Assembly (NCBI RefSeq): GCF_028613635.1
Contig: NZ_JAQRMY010000003.1
Span: 570,787-634,786 of the forward strand
Reading direction: 5' to 3'
Length of the DNA stretch: 64,000 bases
Origin: Devosia sp. ZB163
GTDB lineage: Bacteria; Pseudomonadota; Alphaproteobacteria; Rhizobiales; Devosiaceae
Part shown: one piece after another, positions 19,118 to 28,035 of the stretch
Layout of the letters: every line of letters begins with the position of its first letter
How positions within the stretch are numbered: position 1 is the stretch's first letter
The notes under the pieces: generated by a model
Told to the model about the DNA's origin: nothing
The model's database searches: none
The model's input: the letters and a program-made list of their open reading frames with translations, nothing else
Made by a program: the position numbers and the translations under genes

Positions 19118-20168
19118 CTACTTGTCCTGTGCGGTGATCGTCGGCCGCACGCTGTCGATAATGGCCTTGGGTGCGGGCGAGTGCCAGATCACCTGATAGG
19201 CCTCGATGACATCGGATTGCGTGACCTTCCGACCGGACAGCGCCACCCATGGAGGCACCGGTAGCCCGAGCAGGGCGGCCAGCGTCACGCGCGCGGCGGC
19301 GCTGCCTTGGTCATACGGCAAACTGGGCCCCAATTCCCTTGATCATGCCCCGGCGCGCCATATCGAGGGCAACCTCGTTGCCCAGGTCCACCGTGGTGAA
19401 TGGGAGCTCGATGCCATTTTGGGCAAGCGCCCGGACCGCCTTCATCGCGGGGACGTCCCAGACTGCGAAAATTCCGGAGAGACCGGGCGTCTTCTGCACC
19501 ATTTCCAACGCGGCCGGGCCCGCGCCTTCCAGTTCGGCAAACCGCTCCCGCACAAGCGTGACGTCGGGCCGATGACTGCCCATCCATTTGCGGAATGCGA
19601 TCTCACGTTCGTGGGTGGCGAAGAAGTCGATGCCATAGCCGAGAATCCCGGCGGCACCATTTGGGGGAATGTGGGCCGACAGCATCGCGGCGCAACTCTG
19701 CCCGAGACCAAAATTGTCGGTGGAGACGACGCTCGCGTAGTCGGTGCCCGGGAGCATGCCGGTGGGGGCGTTGTCGAGCAGCACCAGCTTGCGTCCGCTC
19801 AGCGTCAGGTCCCGATGGGCTGCCGCCACGCGCGCGTTGCCAATGGGGATCGAGATGACCGCGTCTACCGGTTCGCGTGCCAGCCGGGTCAAGGCAGCGA
19901 CCTGCAGATCGACGTCGAAATTGCAGTCGACCACTTCGACCAGGGCGGCCGAATAGAGGCCCAGGGTCGCGGCGATTCCGGCCAGTTCCTGCTTGGACCA
20001 GTCGCTGGTGGTTGTGTGCAGAACCAATGCCACGGAAAACCGACGGGTCAGGGCCTGCGCGGCGTCAGCCGGGGTCAACTGGATCTGGTCGGCGGGAACG
20101 GCGCGCTCCCCATGTGGGCCGAGGCCTGCAATCGACATGGCGGTATCCCCCGGTGTCTTGCTGTTCAT
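19118..20168 (-). pseudogene. Sugar-binding-protein-like gene without signal peptide, interrupted by a frameshift
   Basis: The first reading frame (20168-19311) gives 285 residues ending GMIKGIGAQ plus three off-frame residues. The next frame continues as LPYDQGSAAARV to the stop at 19118. One extra T in the run at about 19320 explains the break. Rejoined, the product (~349 residues) aligns end to end with the binding protein at 22565-23683, including IFAVWDVPA versus IWAVWDVPA and GAQ-PYDQG versus GAQRPFDQG. Unlike that protein it has no signal peptide. Its start overlaps the ROK gene stop (ATGA). It may be a decayed gene, a cytoplasmic sensor or a sequencing error. Confidence 0.75.
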
Positions 20169-21496
20169 GGCGCAACGCGCCCCGCCGGTGGTGCAGCCTC
20201 GGCTGCAGCCGATGCCGACATGCGCTCGAGGCGCTTCTGGAAATCGGGATGGCGGACGGGCGAGCCCAGCCCAATCCAGCCCTGCAGTGTGGCGGGCGCG
20301 AAGAGTTCCTCCACCACTACCTGGGCGGCACCGACCAGGCCGGAGGAGGCGCCCATCTGCGAGCGAATGATCTGCAAGTCACGCGACACCATGGGATGGG
20401 ACTGACGATAGACCGCCTCGCGAATGCCGGCGAGGAGGCTGTCGCCGCCCGACTCGGCAACTACGCCACCGACAACTATCAGTGCCGGATTGACCAGGTT
20501 GGTCAGCGGCGCGAGTGCCTCGCCCACCATGCGGCCGCAGCGGCCAAGCAGGTCCACGCAGAACAGGTCGCCCAGTTGCGCCGCATGCCCGATATCGACC
20601 ACGGACAGTTCGCCCTGTCGGGCGAGCGCCTGCGCTAGGTATGGACTGCGGCCATCCTCGGCTGCAGCCATGCCTTCCCGGGCGATGACGTCGGCACCGG
20701 CCACGGCCTCGAGCAGATCCTCGCCGACGCGGCTGTGCCCGATCATGCCGGCAGCGCCCTGGGCGCCGCGGTGAAGCCGGCCCTCGGAAATGAGGCCTGC
20801 ACTGATCGAACGGCCCAGCTTGACGTAAATTATGTCGCTCAGCCCGCGGCCGCCGCCGGACTTGGCCTCGCCCATGGTCATCGTCTGGACGCCGCTGCGC
20901 GCGAAAATCGGCACGCCGAACCGCATCGAAAGACGCTCGAGGAACGGGAAGCCCTGCCATGTTTGCACGGTCTGCAAGACCGGCACGGTTTCGAAGTCCG
21001 TCGGCGGCTTCTCGATCGGTCCCGGCAGCGCAAGTCCGATTCCCCATGGCGCCGGCTTCTCGGTTTCCCTGAGCAGCCAGTCGAAGATGGTCGCCAGCCG
21101 ATCCAGAATGACCTCGGGGCCCGAGTCGAGCTGGGCAGCTTCGTGATGCTCCACCAGTAGTTGGCCGTTCAGGTCGGCAATACCGAGCGCGATGGAGCTC
21201 TGGTCGATCGCCGAAACCAGCAATGAGCCGGCATCTTGGCGGAACTGCATCTGCCGGGGCGCGCGGCCGCCGGTAGCCTGGCCCAGTTCGCCCTCCTTGA
21301 GCAGGCCCAGTTCGATCATCGTCGCCAGCCGGTCGGCGACGACCGCCCGGCCCAGTTCGGACCTGCGTTCGAGTTCCTGCCGTGTCGTGGCGGCTCCGGT
21401 CCGTACCAGGTTGAGCAGCAGGGCCAGACTCGCCTGGGCCGCATCGACACTGCGCGGTCGGCCAACCGACCGCAGCGTTGCCTTCTCCTGCGCCAC
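20165..21496 (-). CDS. ROK-family transcriptional regulator (NagC/XylR type)
   Basis: 443 residues. N-terminal helix-turn-helix (~20-75; TRQELERRSELGRAVVADRL) joined to a ROK sugar-kinase-like domain (~85-400). The usual kinase residues are missing: where END normally occurs the sequence reads RSGVQTMTMGE, and the CxCGxxGC zinc motif after GHSRV is absent. It therefore probably senses a sugar without phosphorylating it. It diverges from the isomerase/importer operon starting at 21713 and is the likely regulator of it. Confidence 0.9.
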   Translation of the reverse strand: MAQEKATLRSVGRPRSVDAAQASLALLLNLVRTGAATTRQELERRSELGRAVVADRLATMIELGLLKEGELGQATGGRAPRQMQFRQDAGSLLVSAIDQSSIALGIADLNGQLLVEHHEAAQLDSGPEVILDRLATIFDWLLRETEKPAPWGIGLALPGPIEKPPTDFETVPVLQTVQTWQGFPFLERLSMRFGVPIFARSGVQTMTMGEAKSGGGRGLSDIIYVKLGRSISAGLISEGRLHRGAQGAAGMIGHSRVGEDLLEAVAGADVIAREGMAAAEDGRSPYLAQALARQGELSVVDIGHAAQLGDLFCVDLLGRCGRMVGEALAPLTNLVNPALIVVGGVVAESGGDSLLAGIREAVYRQSHPMVSRDLQIIRSQMGASSGLVGAAQVVVEELFAPATLQGWIGLGSPVRHPDFQKRLERMSASAAAEAAPPAGRVAP

Positions 21497-21562
21497 GACT
21501 CCATCCCTTCACTCGGCTTCACAATCAACCTAGACCGCCGGGTTCTTCCCTTCAAGCTATCG

Positions 21563-21586
21563 CTTTTGCTCTTTTTTCAGCAGAAG
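21563..21586. promoter_or_regulatory. Candidate ROK operator
   Basis: CTTTTGCT and AGCAGAAG form an imperfect inverted repeat (7 of 8 pairs) around a T-rich 8-base spacer, in the divergent region between the ROK gene and the isomerase operon. NagC/Mlc-type operators also have AT-rich inverted repeats. The link to this ROK protein rests only on position. Confidence 0.35.
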
Positions 21587-21611
21587 TCTGGCTGCTTATG
21601 TCGATTTAGCG

Positions 21612-21641
21612 TTGACTTGCTGTTTTTGTGCCGCGTAACCT
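21612..21641 (+). promoter_or_regulatory. Candidate sigma-70 promoter of the isomerase/importer operon
   Basis: TTGACT at 21612-21617 and TAACCT at 21636-21641 with an 18 bp spacer, about 70 bp ahead of the isomerase ATG at 21713. The -35 is good and the -10 moderate. Confidence 0.4.
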
Positions 21642-21712
21642 CTGCTCAACAACGGGCAGCGGCAGCGCCAGCCCAATTCCCGGCAAAGCCGGATCTGCTT
21701 GAGGAGGACTGC

Positions 21713-22528
21713 ATGGCCGTCAGACTGGCCTATCACGCCAACTGCTGGGGACCGCTCGGCGGCAATGCCGTGGGGGTGACGTCCGTCACCCAACTGACCT
21801 ACCGGACCTTTGCCGACATGGACCGTGCCTTCGCTGACATCGCGCGGGCGGGCTATGAGGGCCTGGAAATCTTCGACGGCAATCTGCTCGACGAAGCGCC
21901 GGCGGATCTTCGCCGCAAGCTCGCCGATGTCGGCCTTGAGCTGGTCTCGACCTATTCGGGCGGCAACTTCATCTTTCCGGACATCCTCCCCGAGGAACTG
22001 GCGCGGATCGAGCGGGTCGCCGCTGCCGCGGCCGAGGCCGGCGCCAGCCACTATGTCATCGGCGGCGGCGCCAAGCGCGCCAGCGGCATTCAGGACGACG
22101 ACTACAAGCGGCTGGGCGAGGCGCTCGACAAGGCCGGAGAAATCGCCCGGCGCGCCGGATTGCGGCCTCACTATCATCCGCACCTCTCCACAATCGTGGA
22201 GGGTCCGGCCGAGGTCACCAGGATCTTCGGGCTCACGGGGCTCGATTTCTGCCCCGATACGGCGCACCTGGCGGCAGCCGGTGGCGATCCCGCGGCCCAG
22301 GTCCGCGAATTCGCCGGACGCATTGGCCTCGTGCACCTGAAGGGCCTGCAGCGCGAGCCGTTCGGCTTCACCCCGCTCGACGCGGGCGACCTCGACAACG
22401 GCGCGGTCATCCAGGCGCTCAAGGACATCGATTATTCGGGTTGGGTCATGGCCGAACTCGATAGCTGGCCCGATCCCCATGAGGGAGCGGTGCGCAGCCA
22501 CGCATTCCTGAGACGGCACTTCGCCTGA
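21713..22528 (+). CDS. Sugar phosphate isomerase/epimerase family protein (IolE-like TIM barrel)
   Basis: 271 residues from ATG 21713, preceded by GAGGAGGA; the ORF upstream of this is non-coding leader. Xylose-isomerase-like TIM barrel: AYHANCWGP at strand 1, GYEGLEIFDGN, ASHYVIGGGAKRA, LRPHYHPHLSTIVEG and LDFCPDTAHLAAAGGD, which supply the His/Glu/Asp metal ligands. The family includes inosose dehydratase, 3-keto-sugar hydrolases and epimerases. First gene of the operon with a binding protein, a Gfo dehydrogenase and a CUT2 importer, so it probably acts on an oxidised form of the imported sugar or cyclitol. Confidence 0.88.
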   Translation: MAVRLAYHANCWGPLGGNAVGVTSVTQLTYRTFADMDRAFADIARAGYEGLEIFDGNLLDEAPADLRRKLADVGLELVSTYSGGNFIFPDILPEELARIERVAAAAAEAGASHYVIGGGAKRASGIQDDDYKRLGEALDKAGEIARRAGLRPHYHPHLSTIVEGPAEVTRIFGLTGLDFCPDTAHLAAAGGDPAAQVREFAGRIGLVHLKGLQREPFGFTPLDAGDLDNGAVIQALKDIDYSGWVMAELDSWPDPHEGAVRSHAFLRRHFA

Positions 22529-22564
22529 TCAGGCCAACACCAGAGTCACCAAAGGGAGGAAACC

Positions 22565-23683
22565 ATGGGACACTTGAAGACGGCGGGGCTGCTGACCGCA
22601 GCGTTGCTGGCCGGCACGATGGCCGGGGCAGCTTTTGCACAGAGCCCTGACGAAGCGCTGGCCGGTCTCGCCAACCAGACACTGAGCACCGGCCCGGGCG
22701 GCGAGCGGCCGGTCTCGGCATCCGAAGTCAACCTGAACGATGACGAACTGGCCCGGATCAAGGCCATGGGTGCCACGGCCGCCATCGTCATGCACTATGG
22801 TGGCGACGACTGGAGCCAGGCTCAGATCAATGGGCTCGAGACCCAGTTCGAGGCCATGGGCATCAAGGTGATCGCCACTACCGACGCCGGGTTCAACGCC
22901 GCCAAGCAGGTCTCCGACATCGAGACAATCCTGGCGCAGAAGCCAGACATCATCATCTCGATCCCGACCGATCCGACCGCTACCGCAAGTGCCTACCGCC
23001 AGGCCGCCGAGGCCGGCGTCAAGCTGGTGTTCATGGACAACGTCCCGGCCGGATTCGTTGCGGGCAAGGACTATGTCAGCGTCGTCTCCGCCGACAACTA
23101 CGGCAACGGCGTCGCATCGGCGCATCTCATGGCCAAGGCGCTCGACGGCAAAGGCCAGATCGGCATCGTGTTCCACGCCGCGGACTTCTTCGTGACTCGC
23201 CAGCGCTACGATGCGTTCAAGGCCACCATCGAACAGAACTACCCCGACATCGAGATCGTCGCAGAGCAGGGGATTGGCGGACCCGACTTCACCGGTGACG
23301 CCGACCGCGCCGCTTCGGCCATGATGGTGGGCAATGCCGGTATCGACGGCATCTGGGCCGTCTGGGACGTGCCGGCCGAGGGCGTGATCGCCGCGGCTCG
23401 CGCCAATGGCCGCGACGACCTGGTCATTACCACGATCGACCTGGGTGAGAACGTCGCCATCGACATGGCACGCGGCGGCTTCATCAAGGGCCTGGGCGCA
23501 CAGCGGCCGTTCGACCAGGGCGTGACCGAGGCAAAGCTCGCCGGCTACGGCCTGCTCGGCAAGGATGCCCCTGCCTATGTGGCCCTGCCGGCCCTGCCGG
23601 TCGAAAAGGCCAACCTGCTGGATGCCTGGCAGGCGGTTTACTCCAAAGAAGCACCTGCCACCATCCGTGACTCCATGAACTAG
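22565..23683 (+). CDS. Sugar ABC transporter substrate-binding protein, CUT2 (RbsB type)
   Basis: 372 residues, ATG preceded by GGGAGGAAACC. Signal peptide to about residue 26 (AGAAFAQS). Periplasmic binding fold with AAIVMHYGGDDWSQAQ, IIISIPTDPTATA, VVSADNYGNGVA and GIWAVWDVPAEGV. Close paralogue of the frameshifted, signal-less gene at 19118-20168. Serves the ATPase and permease encoded at 24919-27448. Confidence 0.93.
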   Translation: MGHLKTAGLLTAALLAGTMAGAAFAQSPDEALAGLANQTLSTGPGGERPVSASEVNLNDDELARIKAMGATAAIVMHYGGDDWSQAQINGLETQFEAMGIKVIATTDAGFNAAKQVSDIETILAQKPDIIISIPTDPTATASAYRQAAEAGVKLVFMDNVPAGFVAGKDYVSVVSADNYGNGVASAHLMAKALDGKGQIGIVFHAADFFVTRQRYDAFKATIEQNYPDIEIVAEQGIGGPDFTGDADRAASAMMVGNAGIDGIWAVWDVPAEGVIAAARANGRDDLVITTIDLGENVAIDMARGGFIKGLGAQRPFDQGVTEAKLAGYGLLGKDAPAYVALPALPVEKANLLDAWQAVYSKEAPATIRDSMN

Positions 23684-23733
23684 GCGCGCCTCCCGGCGCC
23701 TATGCGGGGGCGGATTCCCTCTTCCGTCCCCGC
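23681..23733 (+). other. Two tandem stem-loops after the CUT2 binding-protein gene
   Basis: The first stem is TAGGCGC / GCGCCTA (23681-23702) and includes the stop codon. The second is GCGGGGGCGGA / TCCGTCCCCGC (23704-23733), 11 pairs with one G-T. No T-run. Same position as the hairpins at 449-468 and 7097-7120, probably protecting the upstream mRNA. Confidence 0.55.
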
Positions 23734-23758
23734 TTCATCCCCAAAAGCGAGACAGCAA

Positions 23759-24922
23759 ATGCAGAAGCTCAATGTCGCCATGATCGGCGGTGGTTTCATG
23801 GGCAAGGCCCACGCCATGGCCTATGCCGCCATGCCGATGTTCTTCTGGCCGGCGCCGGCCATTCCGGTGCGCAAGGTGGTCGTGGACGTGAACCAGGAGA
23901 TGGCCGAGACGGCCCGCGACCGCTTCGGCTTCGAGGAAGGCTCTGCCGACTGGCGCGCCGTGATCGCGCGGCCCGACATCGACATCATCGACATCTGCAC
24001 GCCCAACAACTCCCATGCCGAGATCGCCATCGCGGCGGCCAGGGCGGGCAAGCACATCATCTGCGAGAAGCCGCTGGCGCGGACCGGCGCGGAATCCAGG
24101 ACCATGCTCGACGCGGTCCAGGCTTCCGGGTCCATCCACATGGTGGCCTTCAACTACCGCCGCACCCCGGCAGTGGCGCTGGCCAGGAAGCTGATCGAGG
24201 AAGGCCGCATCGGCGACATTCTCAATTTCCGCGGCACCTATCTCCAGGACTGGTCCGCCGATCCCGACAGCCCGCTGTCGTGGCGCTTCCAGAAGTCGGT
24301 CGCAGGCTCCGGCACCGTGGGCGATATCGGCACGCATGTGGTCGACTTTGCCCGCTACCTCGTCGGCGAAATCGCTTCCGTCAACGCGCTGGTCAAGACC
24401 CACATTCCCACGCGCCCCAAACAGTCGGGCGGCGTCGACAAGCTTGGCGTTGGCGGCGGCGACAAGAACGCCGAACGCGCTCCCGTCGATGTCGACGACG
24501 AAATGCTGACCATGCTCAAGTTTGCCAACGGCGCGATCGGCTCGATCGAAGCCACGCGCAACGCCTATGGCCGCAACAACTTCCTCACCTTCGAGATCCA
24601 CGGCACCAAGGGGTCGCTGGCCTTCAACTACGAGCGGCGAGACGAGCTCCAGGTCATGTTCGCCGATGACGTGGGCGATGCCCGAGGCTTCCGCACGGTC
24701 TATACTGGCCCCGCCCATCCATACGGATCGGGGCTCTGGCCCATCCCGGCGCTCGGCATCGGCTATGGCGAGACCAAGATTGTGGAATGCTACGATCTGT
24801 GCACCGCCATCGTCACCGGCAAGCAGCCATCGCCCAACTTCGAGGATGGGTATCGCATTGCCCTGATCGCCGATGCCATCCTGGCGTCGGGCGAAAGCGG
24901 CCAGTGGGTGGACATTCCGTGA
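23759..24922 (+). CDS. Gfo/Idh/MocA-family oxidoreductase
   Basis: 387 residues from ATG 23759; the reading back to 23702 spans the hairpins. Rossmann motif AMIGGGFMGKAHAMAYA at the N-terminus, catalytic ICEKPLARTG (~105) with the conserved EKP lysine, then WRFQKSVAGSGTVGDIGTHVVDF (~185), giving the usual Asp/His pair. The C-terminal domain includes an extended loop rich in charged residues (~230-260). Likely a sugar or inositol dehydrogenase supplying a keto-sugar to the isomerase encoded upstream. Overlaps the next gene. Confidence 0.93.
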   Translation: MQKLNVAMIGGGFMGKAHAMAYAAMPMFFWPAPAIPVRKVVVDVNQEMAETARDRFGFEEGSADWRAVIARPDIDIIDICTPNNSHAEIAIAAARAGKHIICEKPLARTGAESRTMLDAVQASGSIHMVAFNYRRTPAVALARKLIEEGRIGDILNFRGTYLQDWSADPDSPLSWRFQKSVAGSGTVGDIGTHVVDFARYLVGEIASVNALVKTHIPTRPKQSGGVDKLGVGGGDKNAERAPVDVDDEMLTMLKFANGAIGSIEATRNAYGRNNFLTFEIHGTKGSLAFNYERRDELQVMFADDVGDARGFRTVYTGPAHPYGSGLWPIPALGIGYGETKIVECYDLCTAIVTGKQPSPNFEDGYRIALIADAILASGESGQWVDIP

Positions 24923-26475
24923 CCGACATGGCGGCTCAGCCGACCGCGGTGGAGATGAATGCCATCTCCAAGCGCTTTGGCGGCGTCCATGCGCTGCGGG
25001 AGGTGAGCCTGAGCGTGCGGCGTGGCGAAATCCACGCCCTGCTCGGCGAGAACGGTGCGGGCAAGTCCACCATTCTCAAGATCCTGCGGGGTGTCCAGGC
25101 GCCCGATAGCGGCAGCATCGCCATAGGGGGAGAGGCGTTTGACCGCCTCTCGCCGCAACTGGCCCGGCAAAAGGGCATCGGCATGATCTTCCAGGAAATG
25201 AGCCTGGTGCCGACGCTGAGCGTGGCGCAGAACGTCTTTCTCGCCAGCGAACCGCTGACCCCGGCAGGGCTGATCGACGATCGCGCCATGGAGCGGCGTA
25301 GCGCGGAGATCTTCGCTTCGATGGGCGTGAGCGTCGATCCCGCTGCGATGGTGGCGGACCTCTCCACCGGCCAGCAGCAACTGACCGAAATCGCCAAGAC
25401 GCTGTCGCAGAATGCCGAAGTGCTGGTGCTCGACGAGCCGACCTCGGCCCTGACCGCGAGCGAAGTGGATATTCTGTTCGACCTGCTGCGGCGACTCAAG
25501 AGCGAAGGCAAGGCGATCATCTATGTCAGCCACCGCATGGACGAGATCTTTCGCATTGCCGACCATGCGACAGTGCTGCGCGACGGGCGGCTGATCGACA
25601 GCCGTCCCATCGCAAATTACACCCTGGCGACGCTGATTGCCGACATCATGGGCAAGGAAACCCGTGACCTGTCGGAATTTACGACCGAAACCACGGCGCA
25701 GGATGACGTGATCCTGAGGGTCGAGAACCTTGCGAGCAAGCTGCGGCAGGGCGGAGACGTCAGTTTTTCGCTGCGACGCGGCGAGGTGCTGGGGATTGCG
25801 GGTCTGCTCGGGGCCGGTCGCAGCCGGCTCGCGCGCATGCTGTTCGGACTCGAGCCGATCGCCCGCGGCACCATCACCCTGCGGGGGCAAGCCGTGTCCA
25901 TCGGTTCGGCGCGCCAGGCGACCGAACTTGGCCTTGCCCTCGTGCCGGAGGACCGGCGCCGGCAGGGGCTGGTGCTGACCCATTCCATCCAGGACAATAT
26001 CGAGCTGCCGATCCTCAAGCGGCTCGGTGCGACGCCGTTTGTCGATCGGGTGAAATCGCGCAGGACGACGGATGAGCTGATCAAGCGCCTTGCCATCAAG
26101 ACGGCATCGCGGGAAGCGGCGGCCAATTCCCTCTCGGGCGGCAATCAGCAGAAGATCGTCATCGGCAAGTGGCTGGCGACCGATCCCGATATTCTCATCA
26201 TGGACGAACCCACGGCCGGCATCGATATCGGCTCCAAGGGGGAAGTGCTGCGCCTCGTGCGCGCGCTGGCCGGGGAGGGCAAGTCCATCATCTTCATTTC
26301 GTCCGAACTTGCCGAACTTGCGGCGGTCAGCGACCGCATCGCGGTGATGTCGGGCGGGCGCCTCGTCGAAACGATCGAGAAGGCGGACCTGTTGACCACG
26401 ACCGGCGACGCAGCCGAATTGCGCGCCGAACAGAAGCTGCAGCTGATCGTGCAGCGAGGAGGAAACTATGGCTGA
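24919..26475 (+). CDS. Sugar ABC transporter ATP-binding protein, CUT2 (RbsA/MglA type)
   Basis: 518 residues from GTG 24919, overlapping the Gfo stop; ATG 24928 is the alternative. Two ATPase domains. Domain 1: Walker A LGENGAGKST, LSTGQQQLTEIAKTL, VLVLDEPTSALT. Domain 2: degenerate Walker A LLGAGRSR, signature LSGGNQQKIVIGKWL, ILIMDEPTAGID. Only the first Walker A is complete, as usual in the family. Works with the next gene and the binding protein at 22565. Confidence 0.94.
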   Translation: MTDMAAQPTAVEMNAISKRFGGVHALREVSLSVRRGEIHALLGENGAGKSTILKILRGVQAPDSGSIAIGGEAFDRLSPQLARQKGIGMIFQEMSLVPTLSVAQNVFLASEPLTPAGLIDDRAMERRSAEIFASMGVSVDPAAMVADLSTGQQQLTEIAKTLSQNAEVLVLDEPTSALTASEVDILFDLLRRLKSEGKAIIYVSHRMDEIFRIADHATVLRDGRLIDSRPIANYTLATLIADIMGKETRDLSEFTTETTAQDDVILRVENLASKLRQGGDVSFSLRRGEVLGIAGLLGAGRSRLARMLFGLEPIARGTITLRGQAVSIGSARQATELGLALVPEDRRRQGLVLTHSIQDNIELPILKRLGATPFVDRVKSRRTTDELIKRLAIKTASREAAANSLSGGNQQKIVIGKWLATDPDILIMDEPTAGIDIGSKGEVLRLVRALAGEGKSIIFISSELAELAAVSDRIAVMSGGRLVETIEKADLLTTTGDAAELRAEQKLQLIVQRGGNYG

Positions 26476-27448
26476 CACCATGGCGGTGGCAGGCCGCGAA
26501 ACGCCGCTCGGCTATTTCAAGCGCACGTGGCGGCAGAACATCATCTATATCGGCTTCGTCGTCGTGTTCCTGTTCTTTGCCCTCACCCTCCACGACAAGG
26601 GGTTCCTGGAGCCCAACAACATCCTCAACATCGCCCGCCAGACCGCGATGATCGCGGTGATGGCGGTGGCGATGACGCTGGTCTTGTCCTCGGGCGAGAT
26701 CGACCTGTCGGTCGGTGCGGTGGCGGGGCTGGCCTCGGTCACGACGGCCATGGCCGTCGCCTGGGGCGGGCTGCCTGCTGGCATCGCAGCGGGCATCATG
26801 ACCGGCGTAACCGTCGGGCTGATCAACGGCTTGCTGTCGACGCGGCTGATGATTCCGACCTTCCTCACGACCCTCGCCATGATGGGTATCGCCAAGGGCA
26901 CGGCCATGTGGATTTCCGGCACTGCCGCCATTCCCGTACTGGACCGGACCTATCCGGCCATTTTTGGCGGCGGCAATATCGGGCCGATCCCCACGCTGCT
27001 GCTCTGGATGCTGGTGATCGGTGTCATCGGCCATATCGTGCTGCGGCGCACCAAGTTCGGCCGGCAGGTCCTGGCCGTCGGCGGCAATGTCGTGGCGGCG
27101 CGCTATAGCGGCATCAATACCGGCCGGATAAAGCTCTGGGTCATCGTCATTTCCGCCGTCACCGCCTCGCTTGCCGGCATGCTCTATGCCGGCCGGTTGC
27201 AGACTGGGCGCTTCCAGCTCGGCGAAGGAGACGAATTGTCGGTGATCGCGGCCGTGGTGCTCGGCGGAACGAGCCTTTTCGGCGGCAAGGGCACCGTCGT
27301 GGGCTCGATCATCGGCGCGCTGATGATCGGCGTCATCAACAATGGCCTGATCCTGATGGGTCTTGAATATTCCCAGCAACTCATCGCACGCGGCGGAATC
27401 ATCATCCTCGCCGTGGCCCTGAGCCAGGCGGGCACTCGGCCCACCTGA
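26468..27448 (+). CDS. Sugar ABC transporter permease, CUT2 (RbsC type)
   Basis: 326 residues, start overlapping the ATPase by eight bases behind GAGGAGGAAA. Family motif LVLSSGEIDLSVGAVAGLAS near residue 75 and LGGTSLFGGKGTVVGSIIGA near 265. Around ten hydrophobic stretches. Last gene of the operon begun at 21713; the palindrome CGCCCGGGCG follows the stop directly. Confidence 0.93.
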   Translation: MADTMAVAGRETPLGYFKRTWRQNIIYIGFVVVFLFFALTLHDKGFLEPNNILNIARQTAMIAVMAVAMTLVLSSGEIDLSVGAVAGLASVTTAMAVAWGGLPAGIAAGIMTGVTVGLINGLLSTRLMIPTFLTTLAMMGIAKGTAMWISGTAAIPVLDRTYPAIFGGGNIGPIPTLLLWMLVIGVIGHIVLRRTKFGRQVLAVGGNVVAARYSGINTGRIKLWVIVISAVTASLAGMLYAGRLQTGRFQLGEGDELSVIAAVVLGGTSLFGGKGTVVGSIIGALMIGVINNGLILMGLEYSQQLIARGGIIILAVALSQAGTRPT

Positions 27449-27566
27449 CGCCCGGGCGACAGATTGAACGGTCGGCCAAAGATCTTCCCGTTTTGGTTGT
27501 GTGAAGGCGGCAGGCTGGAAACGGCGGTCTGGCGGCGATAGTGTTCCCGCGCGATGGGGGAGCCTG

Positions 27567-27857
27567 ATGCCGAAAGACGAGATAGCCGACCAGATCATGG
27601 CGGACCTGGAAAAGCTGAACCGCCGTCCCCTGACCCCCTCCGCGCCCTCCTGGATACGCTGCGACATCGTTGTGGTGGAGGAGATAGAGGAGCGCCCACA
27701 AGGCCACGTTGCCTACTTCCTGGCGCCACCTCGCGTCGGTGAGCACGTAGGCGAATTTGGCACCGTCGTGTCAGTCACCCACGGCCCAATGCTTCCCGAG
27801 GGCTCGTCTCTTCCCTACCCTTACATCACGGTGTTCGTATCGCGGACGGGAGCCTGA
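27567..27857 (+). CDS. Small hypothetical protein
   Basis: 96 residues, ATG 27567 with GGGGGAG seven bases upstream; the ORF extension to 27501 lacks a site. Acidic, soluble, no membrane helix or known motif that I recognise. Opens the looser accessory stretch after the CUT2 operon. A hairpin at 27867-27888 follows, supporting a real transcription unit. Confidence 0.55.
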   Translation: MPKDEIADQIMADLEKLNRRPLTPSAPSWIRCDIVVVEEIEERPQGHVAYFLAPPRVGEHVGEFGTVVSVTHGPMLPEGSSLPYPYITVFVSRTGA

Positions 27858-27866
27858 TGTGACGCT

Positions 27867-27888
27867 GGCGTGACAGCAATGTCACGCC
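27867..27888. terminator. Hairpin after the small hypothetical gene
   Basis: Perfect 8 bp inverted repeat GGCGTGAC / GTCACGCC with a 6-base loop, 9 bp after the stop at 27857. No T-run, so termination is only suggested by position. Confidence 0.35.
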
Positions 27889-28035
27889 CGGCACGGCCGT
27901 CGCGGTGCCTGCATTCGTGGAGCTCTGGATGTGAACGCCCGGTCGGCTGGACGGCCTCTGTGACGTCGGCGTGACCGAAGGCCAACGCGTGCGCCTGTGG
28001 GCCTGCTACCCAATGGGCAGCCGGTGGTAGTGGCC

